Origin: Stutzerimonas stutzeri SDM-LAC
Lineage (GTDB): Bacteria; Pseudomonadota; Gammaproteobacteria; Pseudomonadales; Pseudomonadaceae
Direction of reading: 5' to 3'
Assembly: GCF_000235745.1 (NCBI RefSeq)
Contig: NZ_AGSX01000018.1
Coordinates: 1 to 33,733, forward strand
Length of the DNA stretch: 33,733 nt
Of this stretch, positions 26,574 through 33,733 are shown piece by piece. The translations under genes were made by a program, and so were the position numbers. Under the pieces are notes generated by a model. The model had not been told where the DNA came from and did not search any database. It was given only the letters and a program-made list of their open reading frames with translations. The stretch's first letter is position 1, and the number at the start of each line of letters is the position of its first letter.

Positions 26574-27679
26574 TGCGTGGCGATACCGATAATTTTGCTG
26601 AGCTGTTCCTCAACGATGTGCCGATGATGGATGCACGAGCGCCCGTGGAATTTGCCAAGGGCGCGTTCCCCGGCGTGGTCAACCTGCCGCTGATGAACGA
26701 TCTTGAGCGGCAGAAGGTCGGCACCTGCTACAAACAGCAGGGCCAGCAAGCGGCGATCGAACTGGGCCACCGGCTCGTGAGCGGTCAGGTCAAGGCCGAG
26801 CGCATTCAGGCTTGGGCCGACTTCGCGCGCAACAATCCTCAGGGCTATATCTACTGTTTCCGCGGTGGACTGCGTTCGCAGCTGGTCCAGCAGTGGCTCA
26901 AGACCGAGGCCGGAATCGACTATCCTCGCGTGACCGGCGGCTACAAGGCGATGCGCCACTTCTTGCTGGAAACCATTGAGCATGCCGCCGCGCATCACAA
27001 TTTCGTACTGGTTGGCGGAATGACCGGGACCGGCAAAACCGAGGTGCTGGCGCGTCTGGACGACGGTGTTGATCTGGAAGGCATTGCCAATCATCGCGGC
27101 TCCAGCTTTGGCAAGCGCGCCACCCCGCAGCCGGTGCAGATCGACTTCGAGAACGCCCTGGCGATTCGCTTGTTGAAGATGCAGAAAGCCGGTGCCAGCC
27201 AGTTCGTGCTGGAAGATGAGGCGCGGCTGGTCGGACGCTGCTCGATACCGCTGCCCTTGTTTCAGGGTATGCAGCGCTATCCGCTGGTCTGGCTCGAAGA
27301 CAGTTTCGAGGGGCGGGTCGATCGTATCCTCAAGGATTATGTGATCGATCTCTGCGCGGAGTTCACCGCTGAGTACTGTGAGGAAGGCTTCACCGCGTTT
27401 GCTGAGCGTTTGCAGCAAAGTCTGGTCAATATCAGCAAGCGCCTCGGCGGCGAATGCTACACACGGCTGGCGGCGATCATGGATCAGGCACTTGCCGAGC
27501 AGGCGAGTAGCGGTTCGGTTGAGCTGCACCGCGGGTGGATCGAGACGTTGTTGAGGCAGTACTACGATCCAATGTACGGCTACCAGCGCGAAAGCAAAGC
27601 CGCCAGGATCGAATTCGTAGGGCAGCAGGACGCGGTCGTCGAGTTCCTGCGCGAACGCGCCGCGGGTCAACAAAACTGA
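26573..27679 (+). CDS. selU: tRNA 2-selenouridine synthase
   Basis: This enzyme (also mnmH or ybbB) replaces sulfur in 2-thiouridine at the wobble position of certain tRNAs with selenium from selenophosphate. The 368 residues have an N-terminal rhodanese domain with active Cys95 ([12 protein letters not shown]). A C-terminal domain follows with the P-loop [12 protein letters not shown] (from residue 148). [17 protein letters not shown] and [19 protein letters not shown] are family hallmarks. The start overlaps the selD stop by one base, so donor and user are translated together. Confidence 0.97.
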   Translation: MRGDTDNFAELFLNDVPMMDARAPVEFAKGAFPGVVNLPLMNDLERQKVGTCYKQQGQQAAIELGHRLVSGQVKAERIQAWADFARNNPQGYIYCFRGGLRSQLVQQWLKTEAGIDYPRVTGGYKAMRHFLLETIEHAAAHHNFVLVGGMTGTGKTEVLARLDDGVDLEGIANHRGSSFGKRATPQPVQIDFENALAIRLLKMQKAGASQFVLEDEARLVGRCSIPLPLFQGMQRYPLVWLEDSFEGRVDRILKDYVIDLCAEFTAEYCEEGFTAFAERLQQSLVNISKRLGGECYTRLAAIMDQALAEQASSGSVELHRGWIETLLRQYYDPMYGYQRESKAARIEFVGQQDAVVEFLRERAAGQQN

Positions 27680-27706
27680 GCAGGTCTCGAAAACGAGGAC
27701 GTATCG

Positions 27707-27985
27707 ATGAAGAACATAATCTGTCTATCGCTGATGGCGCTGGCGTTGTCCGGTTGCGCCGCCAAGACTGCCTATCGCGACAGTTGCGCCTCCCAGCTGA
27801 ACGCCGCCTGGGAAGAGCAAAGCCTGGCCGAGGCGGAAGGATTCGCCGGCACCGTGAGCTATTCCAAGGCGCTGGCATTGCTGACCGGCGCCAAGACCCA
27901 GCAACAGTTCGAGGCCTACCGAGGCTGTGTGGAAAAGGCTAAGAAGGCACGTTTCTATCTGCGTGAGTCGCGCGCCGGCCGCTGA
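27707..27985 (+). CDS. Small predicted lipoprotein
   Basis: I do not recognise a family. The 92 residues begin with a lipoprotein signal, MKNIICLSLMALALSGCAAK, whose lipobox LSGC would put the lipidated Cys at residue 17. The mature part is short and helical in appearance. It has two further cysteines (YRDSCASQ and YRGCVEKAKKARF) that could form a disulfide. The residue after the lipid Cys is Ala, so outer-membrane sorting is likely. It begins 27 bases after selU and may be its co-transcribed neighbour, though no selenium link is evident. Confidence 0.75.
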   Translation: MKNIICLSLMALALSGCAAKTAYRDSCASQLNAAWEEQSLAEAEGFAGTVSYSKALALLTGAKTQQQFEAYRGCVEKAKKARFYLRESRAGR

Positions 27986-27990
27986 TGTCG

Positions 27991-28059
27991 CTGCCATCCT
28001 GTGGCAGTCGCCTGGCTGCCACTTCCTAATCCATCGGTTCCTCGCAATTACTGAACCGA
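27991..28059 (+). other. Alternating hairpin segments before the flavin reductase-like gene
   Basis: CTGCCA (27991-27996), TGGCAG (28002-28007) and CTGCCA (28016-28021) form a three-part set in which the middle can pair with either side. A separate inverted repeat, TCGGTTC (28034-28040) and GAACCGA (28053-28059), follows 17 bases before the start codon at 28076. No T-run marks an ordinary terminator for the lipoprotein gene. It may be an RNA switch, an operator, or chance pairing. Confidence 0.4.
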
Positions 28060-28075
28060 CTCACCAGGGACTCTC

Positions 28076-28678
28076 ATGCAGCTTGATTTTTCCACGCTTG
28101 CGCCGGTCGAGGCCTATCGATGGCTAGCGTCCACCATTACCCCGCGACCGATTGCCTGGGTCTCGACTTGCTCGACAGCGGGCGTCAGCAATCTTGCGCC
28201 GTTCAGCTTCTTCCAGGTCATCAGCAGTAACCCGCCAACGTTGCTGATCAACGTCGGTCTGAAGGACGGCCTGCCGAAGGACACCGCCCGCAACGCGCAA
28301 GACACGGGCGAACTCGTTGTGCAGCTCGTCAGCGCCGAGCAAGCCGAAGCGATGAACGCCTCTGCGGCTGCATTGCCCCATGGCATCAGCGAATTCGAGC
28401 ACTGCGGTATCGTCAGCGAACCGGCCAGCCTGGTGAAGGTGCCGCGGGTCGCCGGCGCACCCGTTGCCTTCGAATGCCGTGTCGCGCAGATCCTGCCGTA
28501 TCCGACCGAGTCGCCCAATTGCCAGCTCATCTTTGCCGAAGTGTTGCGGGCGCACATAAACGATAGCGTTCTCGATGAGCGTGGCCGCATCGATTCGGCC
28601 CGGCTCGATCTGGTCGGCAGACTTGGCGGTGCGGCATACAGCTATACGCGTGAACGTTTCGAGATGCAGCGACCCTAG
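28076..28678 (+). CDS. Flavin reductase-like, FMN-binding split-barrel protein
   Basis: This 200-residue protein has a flavin reductase-like domain. The N-terminal part YRWLASTITPRPIAWVSTCSTAGVSNLAPFSFFQVISSNPP is the hallmark of the split-barrel FMN-binding family. It continues with LPKDTARNAQDTGELVVQLV and the later SPNCQLIFAEVLRAHI. These proteins reduce or bind flavin, or act as oxidoreductases on varied substrates. The specific reaction cannot be read from the sequence. It is flanked by palindromes upstream and by 185 non-coding bases downstream, so it is probably transcribed alone. Confidence 0.9.
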   Translation: MQLDFSTLAPVEAYRWLASTITPRPIAWVSTCSTAGVSNLAPFSFFQVISSNPPTLLINVGLKDGLPKDTARNAQDTGELVVQLVSAEQAEAMNASAAALPHGISEFEHCGIVSEPASLVKVPRVAGAPVAFECRVAQILPYPTESPNCQLIFAEVLRAHINDSVLDERGRIDSARLDLVGRLGGAAYSYTRERFEMQRP

Positions 28679-28863
28679 CCCCTAGTAGCTCAAGGATTTC
28701 CGACCGCTTGGTCATGGCTGCCGGTTCAGGCAGTGAGGCGGCCCAACGTCAGCATCCGTCGGGATCAAGCGCCATATCACAACTTCGCAACATCAATTTT
28801 TCACCGCTTTGCCTGTGCTGGGCCGGGTCAGTAGGATCGACGGAACGAACAAAGGAGAGTTGC

Positions 28864-29781
28864 ATGCGCACCCGATTGGATGTCTGTCTGCGAGCGGTCA
28901 ATGACGTGCTGCTCGGCAAGCAATCGCAGGTGCGATTGGCCATGGCTTGCCTGCTGGCGAAGGGGCATTTGCTGGTGGAGGACCTGCCCGGCATGGGCAA
29001 GACCACCTTGAGCCACGCGCTTGCGAGGGTGATGGGGCTGGACTTCCAGCGCATCCAGTTCACCTCCGACCTGCTGCCGGGCGATGTCCTCGGCACCTCA
29101 GTATTCGACAAGGAAAGCGGCCAGTTCGTGTTTCATCCAGGGCCCATCTTCGCCGAACTGGTGCTGGCGGACGAAATCAACCGGGCTACACCGAAAAGCC
29201 AGAGCGCGTTGCTTGAGGCCATGGAAGAAGGGCAGGTCACTATCGAGGGCGCGACGCGGCCTTTGCCGGAGCCCTTCTTCGTGGTCGCTACGCAGAACCC
29301 GGTCAGCTCCGGCGGCACTTTTGCCTTGCCTGAATCGCAGTTGGATCGCTTTCTCATGCGCCTTTCGCTGGGCTACCCGGCCAAAGCAGCAGAGAAAGCA
29401 CTGCTGCTCGGCGACTCGCGTCGTGACCTGCTTGCCCGATTGCAACCCCAGCTGGATCGCGCCGAGCTCGCCGCTATCCAGCAGGCGGTGAGCGCCGTTC
29501 GCGTCAGTGATGCGCTGGTCGATTACGTTCTGCGCCTGGTTGAAGCCACGCGTACCCAGCCGCAATTCGCCTGGGGCCTGTCACCTCGAGCGAGCCTGGC
29601 GCTGCTGGCAGCAGCGCGCGCATGGGCCTTTCTCGACGGCCGGGATTACGTAATTCCGGAAGACGTCCAGGCTGTGTTGCCCTCGGTGGTCGGCCATCGG
29701 TTGCGCGAGCGCGCCGATGCGACCGGGCATGGTGGCGGCGCTCTGGTGCAATGGTTGTTGCGCGAAGTGCCGGCGCTGTAA
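28864..29781 (+). CDS. MoxR-family AAA+ ATPase
   Basis: This cytoplasmic AAA+ ATPase is thought to act as a chaperone for partners encoded next to it. The 305 residues show Walker A in LPGMGKTTL (Gly45-Lys46-Thr47) and Walker B in LVLADEINRATPKSQSALLE. The sensor region is FFVVATQNPVSSGGTFALPE, followed by the arginine-finger region ESQLDRFLMRLSLGYP. It ends with a lid domain containing WGLSPRASLALLAAARAWA. I chose ATG 28864, preceded by AAAGGAG, because the longer frame from 28708 covers the leader region. It leads a cluster with DUF58 and a transglutaminase, as in P. aeruginosa PA2875-PA2873. Confidence 0.93.
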   Translation: MRTRLDVCLRAVNDVLLGKQSQVRLAMACLLAKGHLLVEDLPGMGKTTLSHALARVMGLDFQRIQFTSDLLPGDVLGTSVFDKESGQFVFHPGPIFAELVLADEINRATPKSQSALLEAMEEGQVTIEGATRPLPEPFFVVATQNPVSSGGTFALPESQLDRFLMRLSLGYPAKAAEKALLLGDSRRDLLARLQPQLDRAELAAIQQAVSAVRVSDALVDYVLRLVEATRTQPQFAWGLSPRASLALLAAARAWAFLDGRDYVIPEDVQAVLPSVVGHRLRERADATGHGGGALVQWLLREVPAL

Positions 29782-29813
29782 TGCTGGCTTTGCCGGACTG
29801 ACGGGAGGCGGCC

Positions 29814-30776
29814 ATGCGCGTGCTACCACGGCTACGAGAACGCTGGCTGCTGAAACGCATCCCTCCGGGCCCGAGCATACGCCTCAACCAGCGGCGCATC
29901 TTCATCATGCCCACGGCGGTCGGTATGAGTTTCCTGGTTGCCCTGCTGTTGATGCTGCTTGCCGCGATTAACTACGAGAACAGTCTGGCTTACGCCCTGA
30001 CGTTCCTGTTGGGCTCGGTGTTCGTCGTGGCGATTTTGCATACCTGGCGCAACCTGGCTGGGCTCGAATTGAAAGCGGGGGGCTCGGAAGCGGTTTTCCT
30101 CGGCGAGCAGGCCCGCTTGCGGGTGCGTCTGGAAAGCCGGGGTCGCCTGTACCAGGCCGTCTCGGTGGGTTGGCCTAAAAGCGGCTTGCAGTTGGTCGAC
30201 GTGCCGGCAGCAGGGACCTGCGAGCTGGAATTGAGCCTGCCCACCGAGCACCGTGGCTGGCTGAGACCAGGACGGTTACGCGTGGAAAGCCGATTTCCCT
30301 TGGGCATTCTGGTGGCCTGGAGCTGGGTAGACCTGCAGCAGGCCGCACTGGTGTATCCACGCCCAGTCGCAGGCGATCCGCCAAAAATCGGCGGGCACGC
30401 CGATGAGCGCGATGAGGGGTCGCTGGCCCAGGGCAGCGGTATCGACGATTACCAAGGCTTGCGCCCCTGGCAACCGGGCGACTCGAGAAAACGTTTGAAC
30501 TGGAAGGCCTACTCTCGAGGGCAAGGCTTGCTGGTCAAGGATTTCACTGCGCTGTCCGGCGAGGACCCGTTACTGGATTTCACTGCACTCGACGGCGACA
30601 TTGAATCCCGATTGTCGTTGCTCTGCCACTGGGTAGTGGAGCTGTCGGCGCGCCAGCAGCCCTTCGCCCTCCATGTCGCCGACACCACCATCGAAGCTGG
30701 CGTTGGCGTAGAACACCGCAACCGCAGCCTTCGGGCATTGGCGTTGTTTGGACTGCCATCTGTGGAGCCGAAATGA
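29814..30776 (+). CDS. DUF58 domain protein
   Basis: This 320-residue membrane-anchored DUF58 protein is usually the partner of a MoxR ATPase. Two adjacent hydrophobic segments lie near the N-terminus (FIMPTAVGMSFLVALLLMLL and YALTFLLGSVFVVAILH). A beta-rich region follows, and then the conserved DUF58 motif DDYQGLRPWQPGDSRKRLNW, which is von Willebrand A-like. GGAGG lies five bases before ATG. It is 32 bases after moxR and overlaps the transglutaminase gene by four bases. The molecular role is unknown. Confidence 0.9.
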   Translation: MRVLPRLRERWLLKRIPPGPSIRLNQRRIFIMPTAVGMSFLVALLLMLLAAINYENSLAYALTFLLGSVFVVAILHTWRNLAGLELKAGGSEAVFLGEQARLRVRLESRGRLYQAVSVGWPKSGLQLVDVPAAGTCELELSLPTEHRGWLRPGRLRVESRFPLGILVAWSWVDLQQAALVYPRPVAGDPPKIGGHADERDEGSLAQGSGIDDYQGLRPWQPGDSRKRLNWKAYSRGQGLLVKDFTALSGEDPLLDFTALDGDIESRLSLLCHWVVELSARQQPFALHVADTTIEAGVGVEHRNRSLRALALFGLPSVEPK

Positions 30777-32794
30777 GCAGTTTGCAGCCCATTCCGCGCA
30801 ATGGCCTGATCTGGCTGCTGGTAGCGCAGGTGCTGGTGATCTTGCCGCATCTGGCCCATCTGCCGTTGTGGATCATTGGCCTCTGGCTGGGTTGCGCGGT
30901 CTGGCGGGTGCAGATATTCCGCATGCGTGCGAGATACCCGCGGGGCTGGGTGAAGGCATTGATGATGCTTGGTGCCGCGTTGGGCGTGTATTTCTCACGC
31001 GGCGGGCTGATCGGACTCGACGCTGGCGCGGTGCTGCTAATCGCCGCATTTATTCTCAAGCTCGTGGAAATGCGCAGCCGTCGCGATGCTCTGGTGCTGG
31101 TGTTTCTTGGCTTCTTTGCCGTGGTGACCAGTTATCTGTTCAACGACGGATTGCTCGCCGGGCTTTACAGTCTGGCGCCAATCATCGCACTGCTGGCGGC
31201 GATGATCGGCCTGCAGCAGAGCCCAACGGGTACGCATCCCTGGCCGACGCTGAGGCTGGCCGGCTCGTTGCTCCTGCAGGCGATCCCATTGATGTTGGTC
31301 CTGTTTGTGCTGTTTCCGCGCTTAGGTCCGCTCTGGTCGTTGCCGCAACCGAAAGACCGCGGCGTGACCGGTCTGGCAGACAGCATGTCGCCCGGCGATA
31401 TGGCCGAACTGAGTCGATCGAGTGCGCTGGCATTTCGCGCCAGCTTTGAAGGCCAGATCCCCGAGCGGGACCAGCTGTACTGGCGTGCGGTCACCTTCGA
31501 GCGTTTCGATGGGCGGCGGTGGTCTCAATCTTTCTCATCGCAGCTTCCCCGCGCCCCGGAATGGTCGCCACGGGGCGCGCCTGTTGCATACAGCATCGTC
31601 ATGCAGCCCAGTGGGCGGCCGTGGCTGTATGCACTGGACGTGGCGCAGGTAACTGAAGGCGACGTGCGACTGATGAGCGACTTCCACCTGGCGCGCCCAC
31701 GGCCGGTTGAGAAGCCGCTGCTGTACCGGGCGATATCCTGGCCGGAGGCGCTGCGTGAACCCGGTGCCGGACCTGCGATTCTCGGACGAGCATTGGAGTT
31801 GCCGCCGTCGGGTAACCCCCGCAGCCGGGCATGGGCGGCTGAACTGCGTCGCCGGCACCAGACACCGAAGGCAACGGTGCAAGCGCTGCTCAGCCATTTC
31901 AACCAGCAGCCGTACAGCTATACCTTGCGCCCTTCGCCGGTGGGCGAAAACATCGTCGACGATTTTCTCTTCGATACGTTGAACGGATTTTGCATTCATT
32001 ACGCAGGCGCGATGACTTTCGTGCTGCGCGCGGCCGGTATCCCCGCGCGGGTGGTCGCTGGCTATCAGGGTGGCGAACTCAACCCTTCGGGCAACTATCT
32101 GTCGGTGCGTCAACTCGATGCCCATGCCTGGGTTGAATATTGGGAGGCGGGCAGCGGTTGGGTCAGTGTGGATCCGACATTTCAGGTCGCGCCGGAACGG
32201 ATCGAAGGCGGGCTAGAGGAAGCGCTTGGCGCTGAGCAGGACCTGATCGAAGGCGCCATGATGGATCTGCGGCGTTACCGCGACATTGGCTGGCTGAACG
32301 ACCTGCGGTTCGGCTGGGACAGTCTCAACTACGGCTGGCAGCGCTGGGTTCTCAACTACCAAGGCGAGAGGCAACTGGAGCTGTTGCAAGGATTGTTCGG
32401 CAAGGTCGACGCCCGCAAGCTTGGTTTATTGATGGTCGCCTCGGGAGGTTTGCTGGTAGTTCTGCTGGCGCTTGCGCTCCTGAAACCCTGGCGCCGGAAA
32501 CCGGATGCACAGCTGCGTCAGTTCCAGCGTTTCGAGCAGTTGCTGGTGCGCCATGGCATCACTCGACGGGCAGGCGAGGGCCCGCGCGACTTTGCCCAAC
32601 GCGCAGCAGAGCAACTGCCAAGTGTTGCCGCCCAGATTCGGGCATTCGCCGGATTGTATGAACGGGCCCGCTATGCGGGCCAACCAACCGACCCGGCTGA
32701 GATGAAGGCCGCGCTCGGCAGGTTGCGCCGCCAGCTGCCCTGGCGTGCCAGTGCGAGCAAACAGCGGGGTGACATCGACGGCGAGCATCCATAG
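30773..32794 (+). CDS. tgpA: Membrane-bound transglutaminase-like protein
   Basis: This inner-membrane protein has a periplasmic transglutaminase-like domain. P. aeruginosa TgpA (PA2873) is reported as essential for growth. The 673 residues start with about five to six hydrophobic segments (to residue 190). A periplasmic domain follows with the papain-like triad Cys407 (GFCIHYAGAM), His451 (DAHAWVEYW) and Asp467 (VSVDPT). A last transmembrane segment (LGLLMVASGGLLVVLLALAL) leads to a C-terminal DUF4129-like cytoplasmic tail (FEQLLVRHGITRRAGEGPRDFA). It overlaps the DUF58 gene by ATGA, so the cluster is one operon. The physiological substrate is unknown. The family usually has GFCEHYA, and here Glu is replaced by Ile. 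Confidence 0.92.
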   Translation: MSSLQPIPRNGLIWLLVAQVLVILPHLAHLPLWIIGLWLGCAVWRVQIFRMRARYPRGWVKALMMLGAALGVYFSRGGLIGLDAGAVLLIAAFILKLVEMRSRRDALVLVFLGFFAVVTSYLFNDGLLAGLYSLAPIIALLAAMIGLQQSPTGTHPWPTLRLAGSLLLQAIPLMLVLFVLFPRLGPLWSLPQPKDRGVTGLADSMSPGDMAELSRSSALAFRASFEGQIPERDQLYWRAVTFERFDGRRWSQSFSSQLPRAPEWSPRGAPVAYSIVMQPSGRPWLYALDVAQVTEGDVRLMSDFHLARPRPVEKPLLYRAISWPEALREPGAGPAILGRALELPPSGNPRSRAWAAELRRRHQTPKATVQALLSHFNQQPYSYTLRPSPVGENIVDDFLFDTLNGFCIHYAGAMTFVLRAAGIPARVVAGYQGGELNPSGNYLSVRQLDAHAWVEYWEAGSGWVSVDPTFQVAPERIEGGLEEALGAEQDLIEGAMMDLRRYRDIGWLNDLRFGWDSLNYGWQRWVLNYQGERQLELLQGLFGKVDARKLGLLMVASGGLLVVLLALALLKPWRRKPDAQLRQFQRFEQLLVRHGITRRAGEGPRDFAQRAAEQLPSVAAQIRAFAGLYERARYAGQPTDPAEMKAALGRLRRQLPWRASASKQRGDIDGEHP

Positions 32795-32892
32795 CTGCTC
32801 GCGATGGCACGACATCACCAGATGTTCGGCAATGCCAGCGCGCGCCTGCACAGCGATAAGATAAACCCCAATAACAACGAGTCGAGGTGGCA

Positions 32893-33690
32893 ATGACCCT
32901 GTCCGAACTACTACAAGCCGTGCGTGAAGCTCCCCAGGATGTCGTCGTGCCGTCCAGCTGGGGGCAGGGGCGAGCCGGCTTCGGCGGGCTAGCGGCGGCG
33001 CTGGTATTCGAGGCCATGCAGGCCAAAGTGCCGGGTGATCGTCCGGTGCGGTCGTTGTCCATCAGCTTTGTTGGGCCGCTTGCGGTTGATGTGCCGGTCA
33101 GCTTCGAGGCTGAGGTGCTGCGCGAAGGCAAGGCGGTCAGTCAGGTACTCGGCCGTGCCATGCAGAACGGCCAAGTCGTAACCCTGGTGCAAGGCAGCTT
33201 CGGCGCTGCGCGTCTCTCTGCCGTCAGGGTGGAGGCTGAGCCGGCGCCAGAGCTGCCGCCAGTGGAAGCTTGTCAGGAATTGCCCTACATCAGCGGTGCC
33301 ACGCCTGAGTTCACCCGCCATCTGGCGATGCGCTGGGGCATCGGTGGCCTGCCTTTTTCAGGCAATACATCACGAGAAATGGGCGGATGGGTTCGCCAGC
33401 GGGGCGAGGTCGATCGGGAGCCGGTAACCGTCTCGCATCTGCTTGCGCTTGTCGACGCGTGGCCACCGGCTGTGCTGCCACATCTGAACAGTTTCGCCCC
33501 GGGCAGCTCGCTGACCTGGACCATCGAGTTCGTCCAGCCACTGCCAATACTTGATACTCACGAATGGTGCCGGTACCGCGCCGTAATCGAGCACGCCCAG
33601 GATGGCTACGGTCACTGCGCCGCCGCGTTATGGACCGGCAAGGGTGAGCTGGTTGCCTTGAGTCGGCAGACGGTAACCGTCTTCGGCTAA
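32893..33690 (+). CDS. TesB-like acyl-CoA thioesterase
   Basis: This is a predicted double-hotdog thioesterase of about 265 residues. The N-terminal half contains SLSISFVGPLAVDVPVSFEA and EVLREGKAVSQVLGRAMQNG, the strand pattern of the first hotdog. The second half has GWVRQRGEVDREPVTVSHLL, LLALVDAWPPAVLPHLNSF and TWTIEFVQPLPI, as in acyl-CoA thioesterase II relatives. A DAWPP-type motif supports the assignment. I chose ATG 32893, after CGAGG, over the GTG two codons earlier. It follows tgpA after 98 bases. The acyl specificity is unknown. Confidence 0.87.
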   Translation: MTLSELLQAVREAPQDVVVPSSWGQGRAGFGGLAAALVFEAMQAKVPGDRPVRSLSISFVGPLAVDVPVSFEAEVLREGKAVSQVLGRAMQNGQVVTLVQGSFGAARLSAVRVEAEPAPELPPVEACQELPYISGATPEFTRHLAMRWGIGGLPFSGNTSREMGGWVRQRGEVDREPVTVSHLLALVDAWPPAVLPHLNSFAPGSSLTWTIEFVQPLPILDTHEWCRYRAVIEHAQDGYGHCAAALWTGKGELVALSRQTVTVFG

Positions 33691-33698
33691 CCAGGGCA

Positions 33699-33729
33699 CC
33701 GCCCGCTGGCTCGTTACGTCAGCGGGCGG
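33699..33729 (+). terminator. Terminator hairpin after the TesB-like gene
   Basis: Perfect 10-base arms CCGCCCGCTG (33699-33708) and CAGCGGGCGG (33720-33729) with an 11-base loop start nine bases after the stop. Any T-run would lie beyond the window edge, so the assignment rests on the stem and its place. Confidence 0.65.
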
Positions 33730-33733
33730 GGGG

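Noticed and set aside
28702-28733. Two small hairpins (GACC/GGTC and CTGCC/GGCAG) after the flavin reductase-like gene
   Set aside because: The arms are only four and five bases with no T-run; too weak to call as terminators.
28076-32794. A defence island built on the MoxR ATPase
   Set aside because: MoxR proteins occur in some defence systems, but MoxR-DUF58-transglutaminase is a widespread conserved cluster in Pseudomonas with no nuclease or other effector.

Overview
The window is a GC-rich chromosomal segment from a gammaproteobacterium of the Pseudomonas / Stutzerimonas type. The evidence is the gene set and its order (sucB-lpdG-sucC-sucD, a BrnQ/BraB carrier, htpG, a chemoreceptor, fabA-fabB, gpsA, sixA, a PA1618-like thioesterase, selD-selU, and a MoxR/DUF58/TgpA cluster), together with the codon use. 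No phage, transposase, integrase, CRISPR array, rRNA or tRNA gene was seen. It reads as mostly core genome, almost fully coding, and I found no clearly novel multi-gene defence or mobile system.

Layout. Positions 2-4642 hold the end of the TCA-cycle operon: 2-oxoglutarate dehydrogenase E2 (partial) and E3, then both succinyl-CoA synthetase subunits, closed by a strong terminator. Next come a branched-chain amino acid carrier (4920-6230), a DUF599 membrane protein, two overlapping PaaI-type thioesterases, and an unrecognised membrane protein with a possible Sm-like C-terminal domain (8043-9293). htpG (9432-11339) follows, behind a good heat-shock (sigma-32) promoter match and closed by a terminator. 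A secreted amidohydrolase and a methyl-accepting chemotaxis protein follow; the latter sits behind a good FliA (sigma-28) promoter match. SstT (14520-15758) converges on fabA-fabB, which lies on the minus strand.

A 394-base gap separates fabA from gpsA, which are divergent. gpsA leads a short run with a DUF4389 membrane protein and sixA, followed by a PA1618-like hotdog thioesterase, two overlapping alpha/beta hydrolases, a DUF4892 exported protein and an AI-2E family permease. A minus-strand patatin-like protein is divergent from selD-selU and a small lipoprotein. These are followed by a flavin reductase-like protein and the MoxR-DUF58-transglutaminase cluster (28864-32794), and the window ends with a TesB-like thioesterase and a terminator hairpin.

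Themes. Central carbon metabolism (TCA, glycerol-3-phosphate, unsaturated fatty acid synthesis) dominates, with several hotdog-fold acyl-thioester enzymes scattered through it. The less explained material is mainly non-coding: stem-loops inside the suc operon, three-part complementary repeats upstream of two genes, and several palindromes at promoter positions. Catalytic positions were read from the translations by eye. Membrane segments and RNA structures are visual estimates, not computed predictions.
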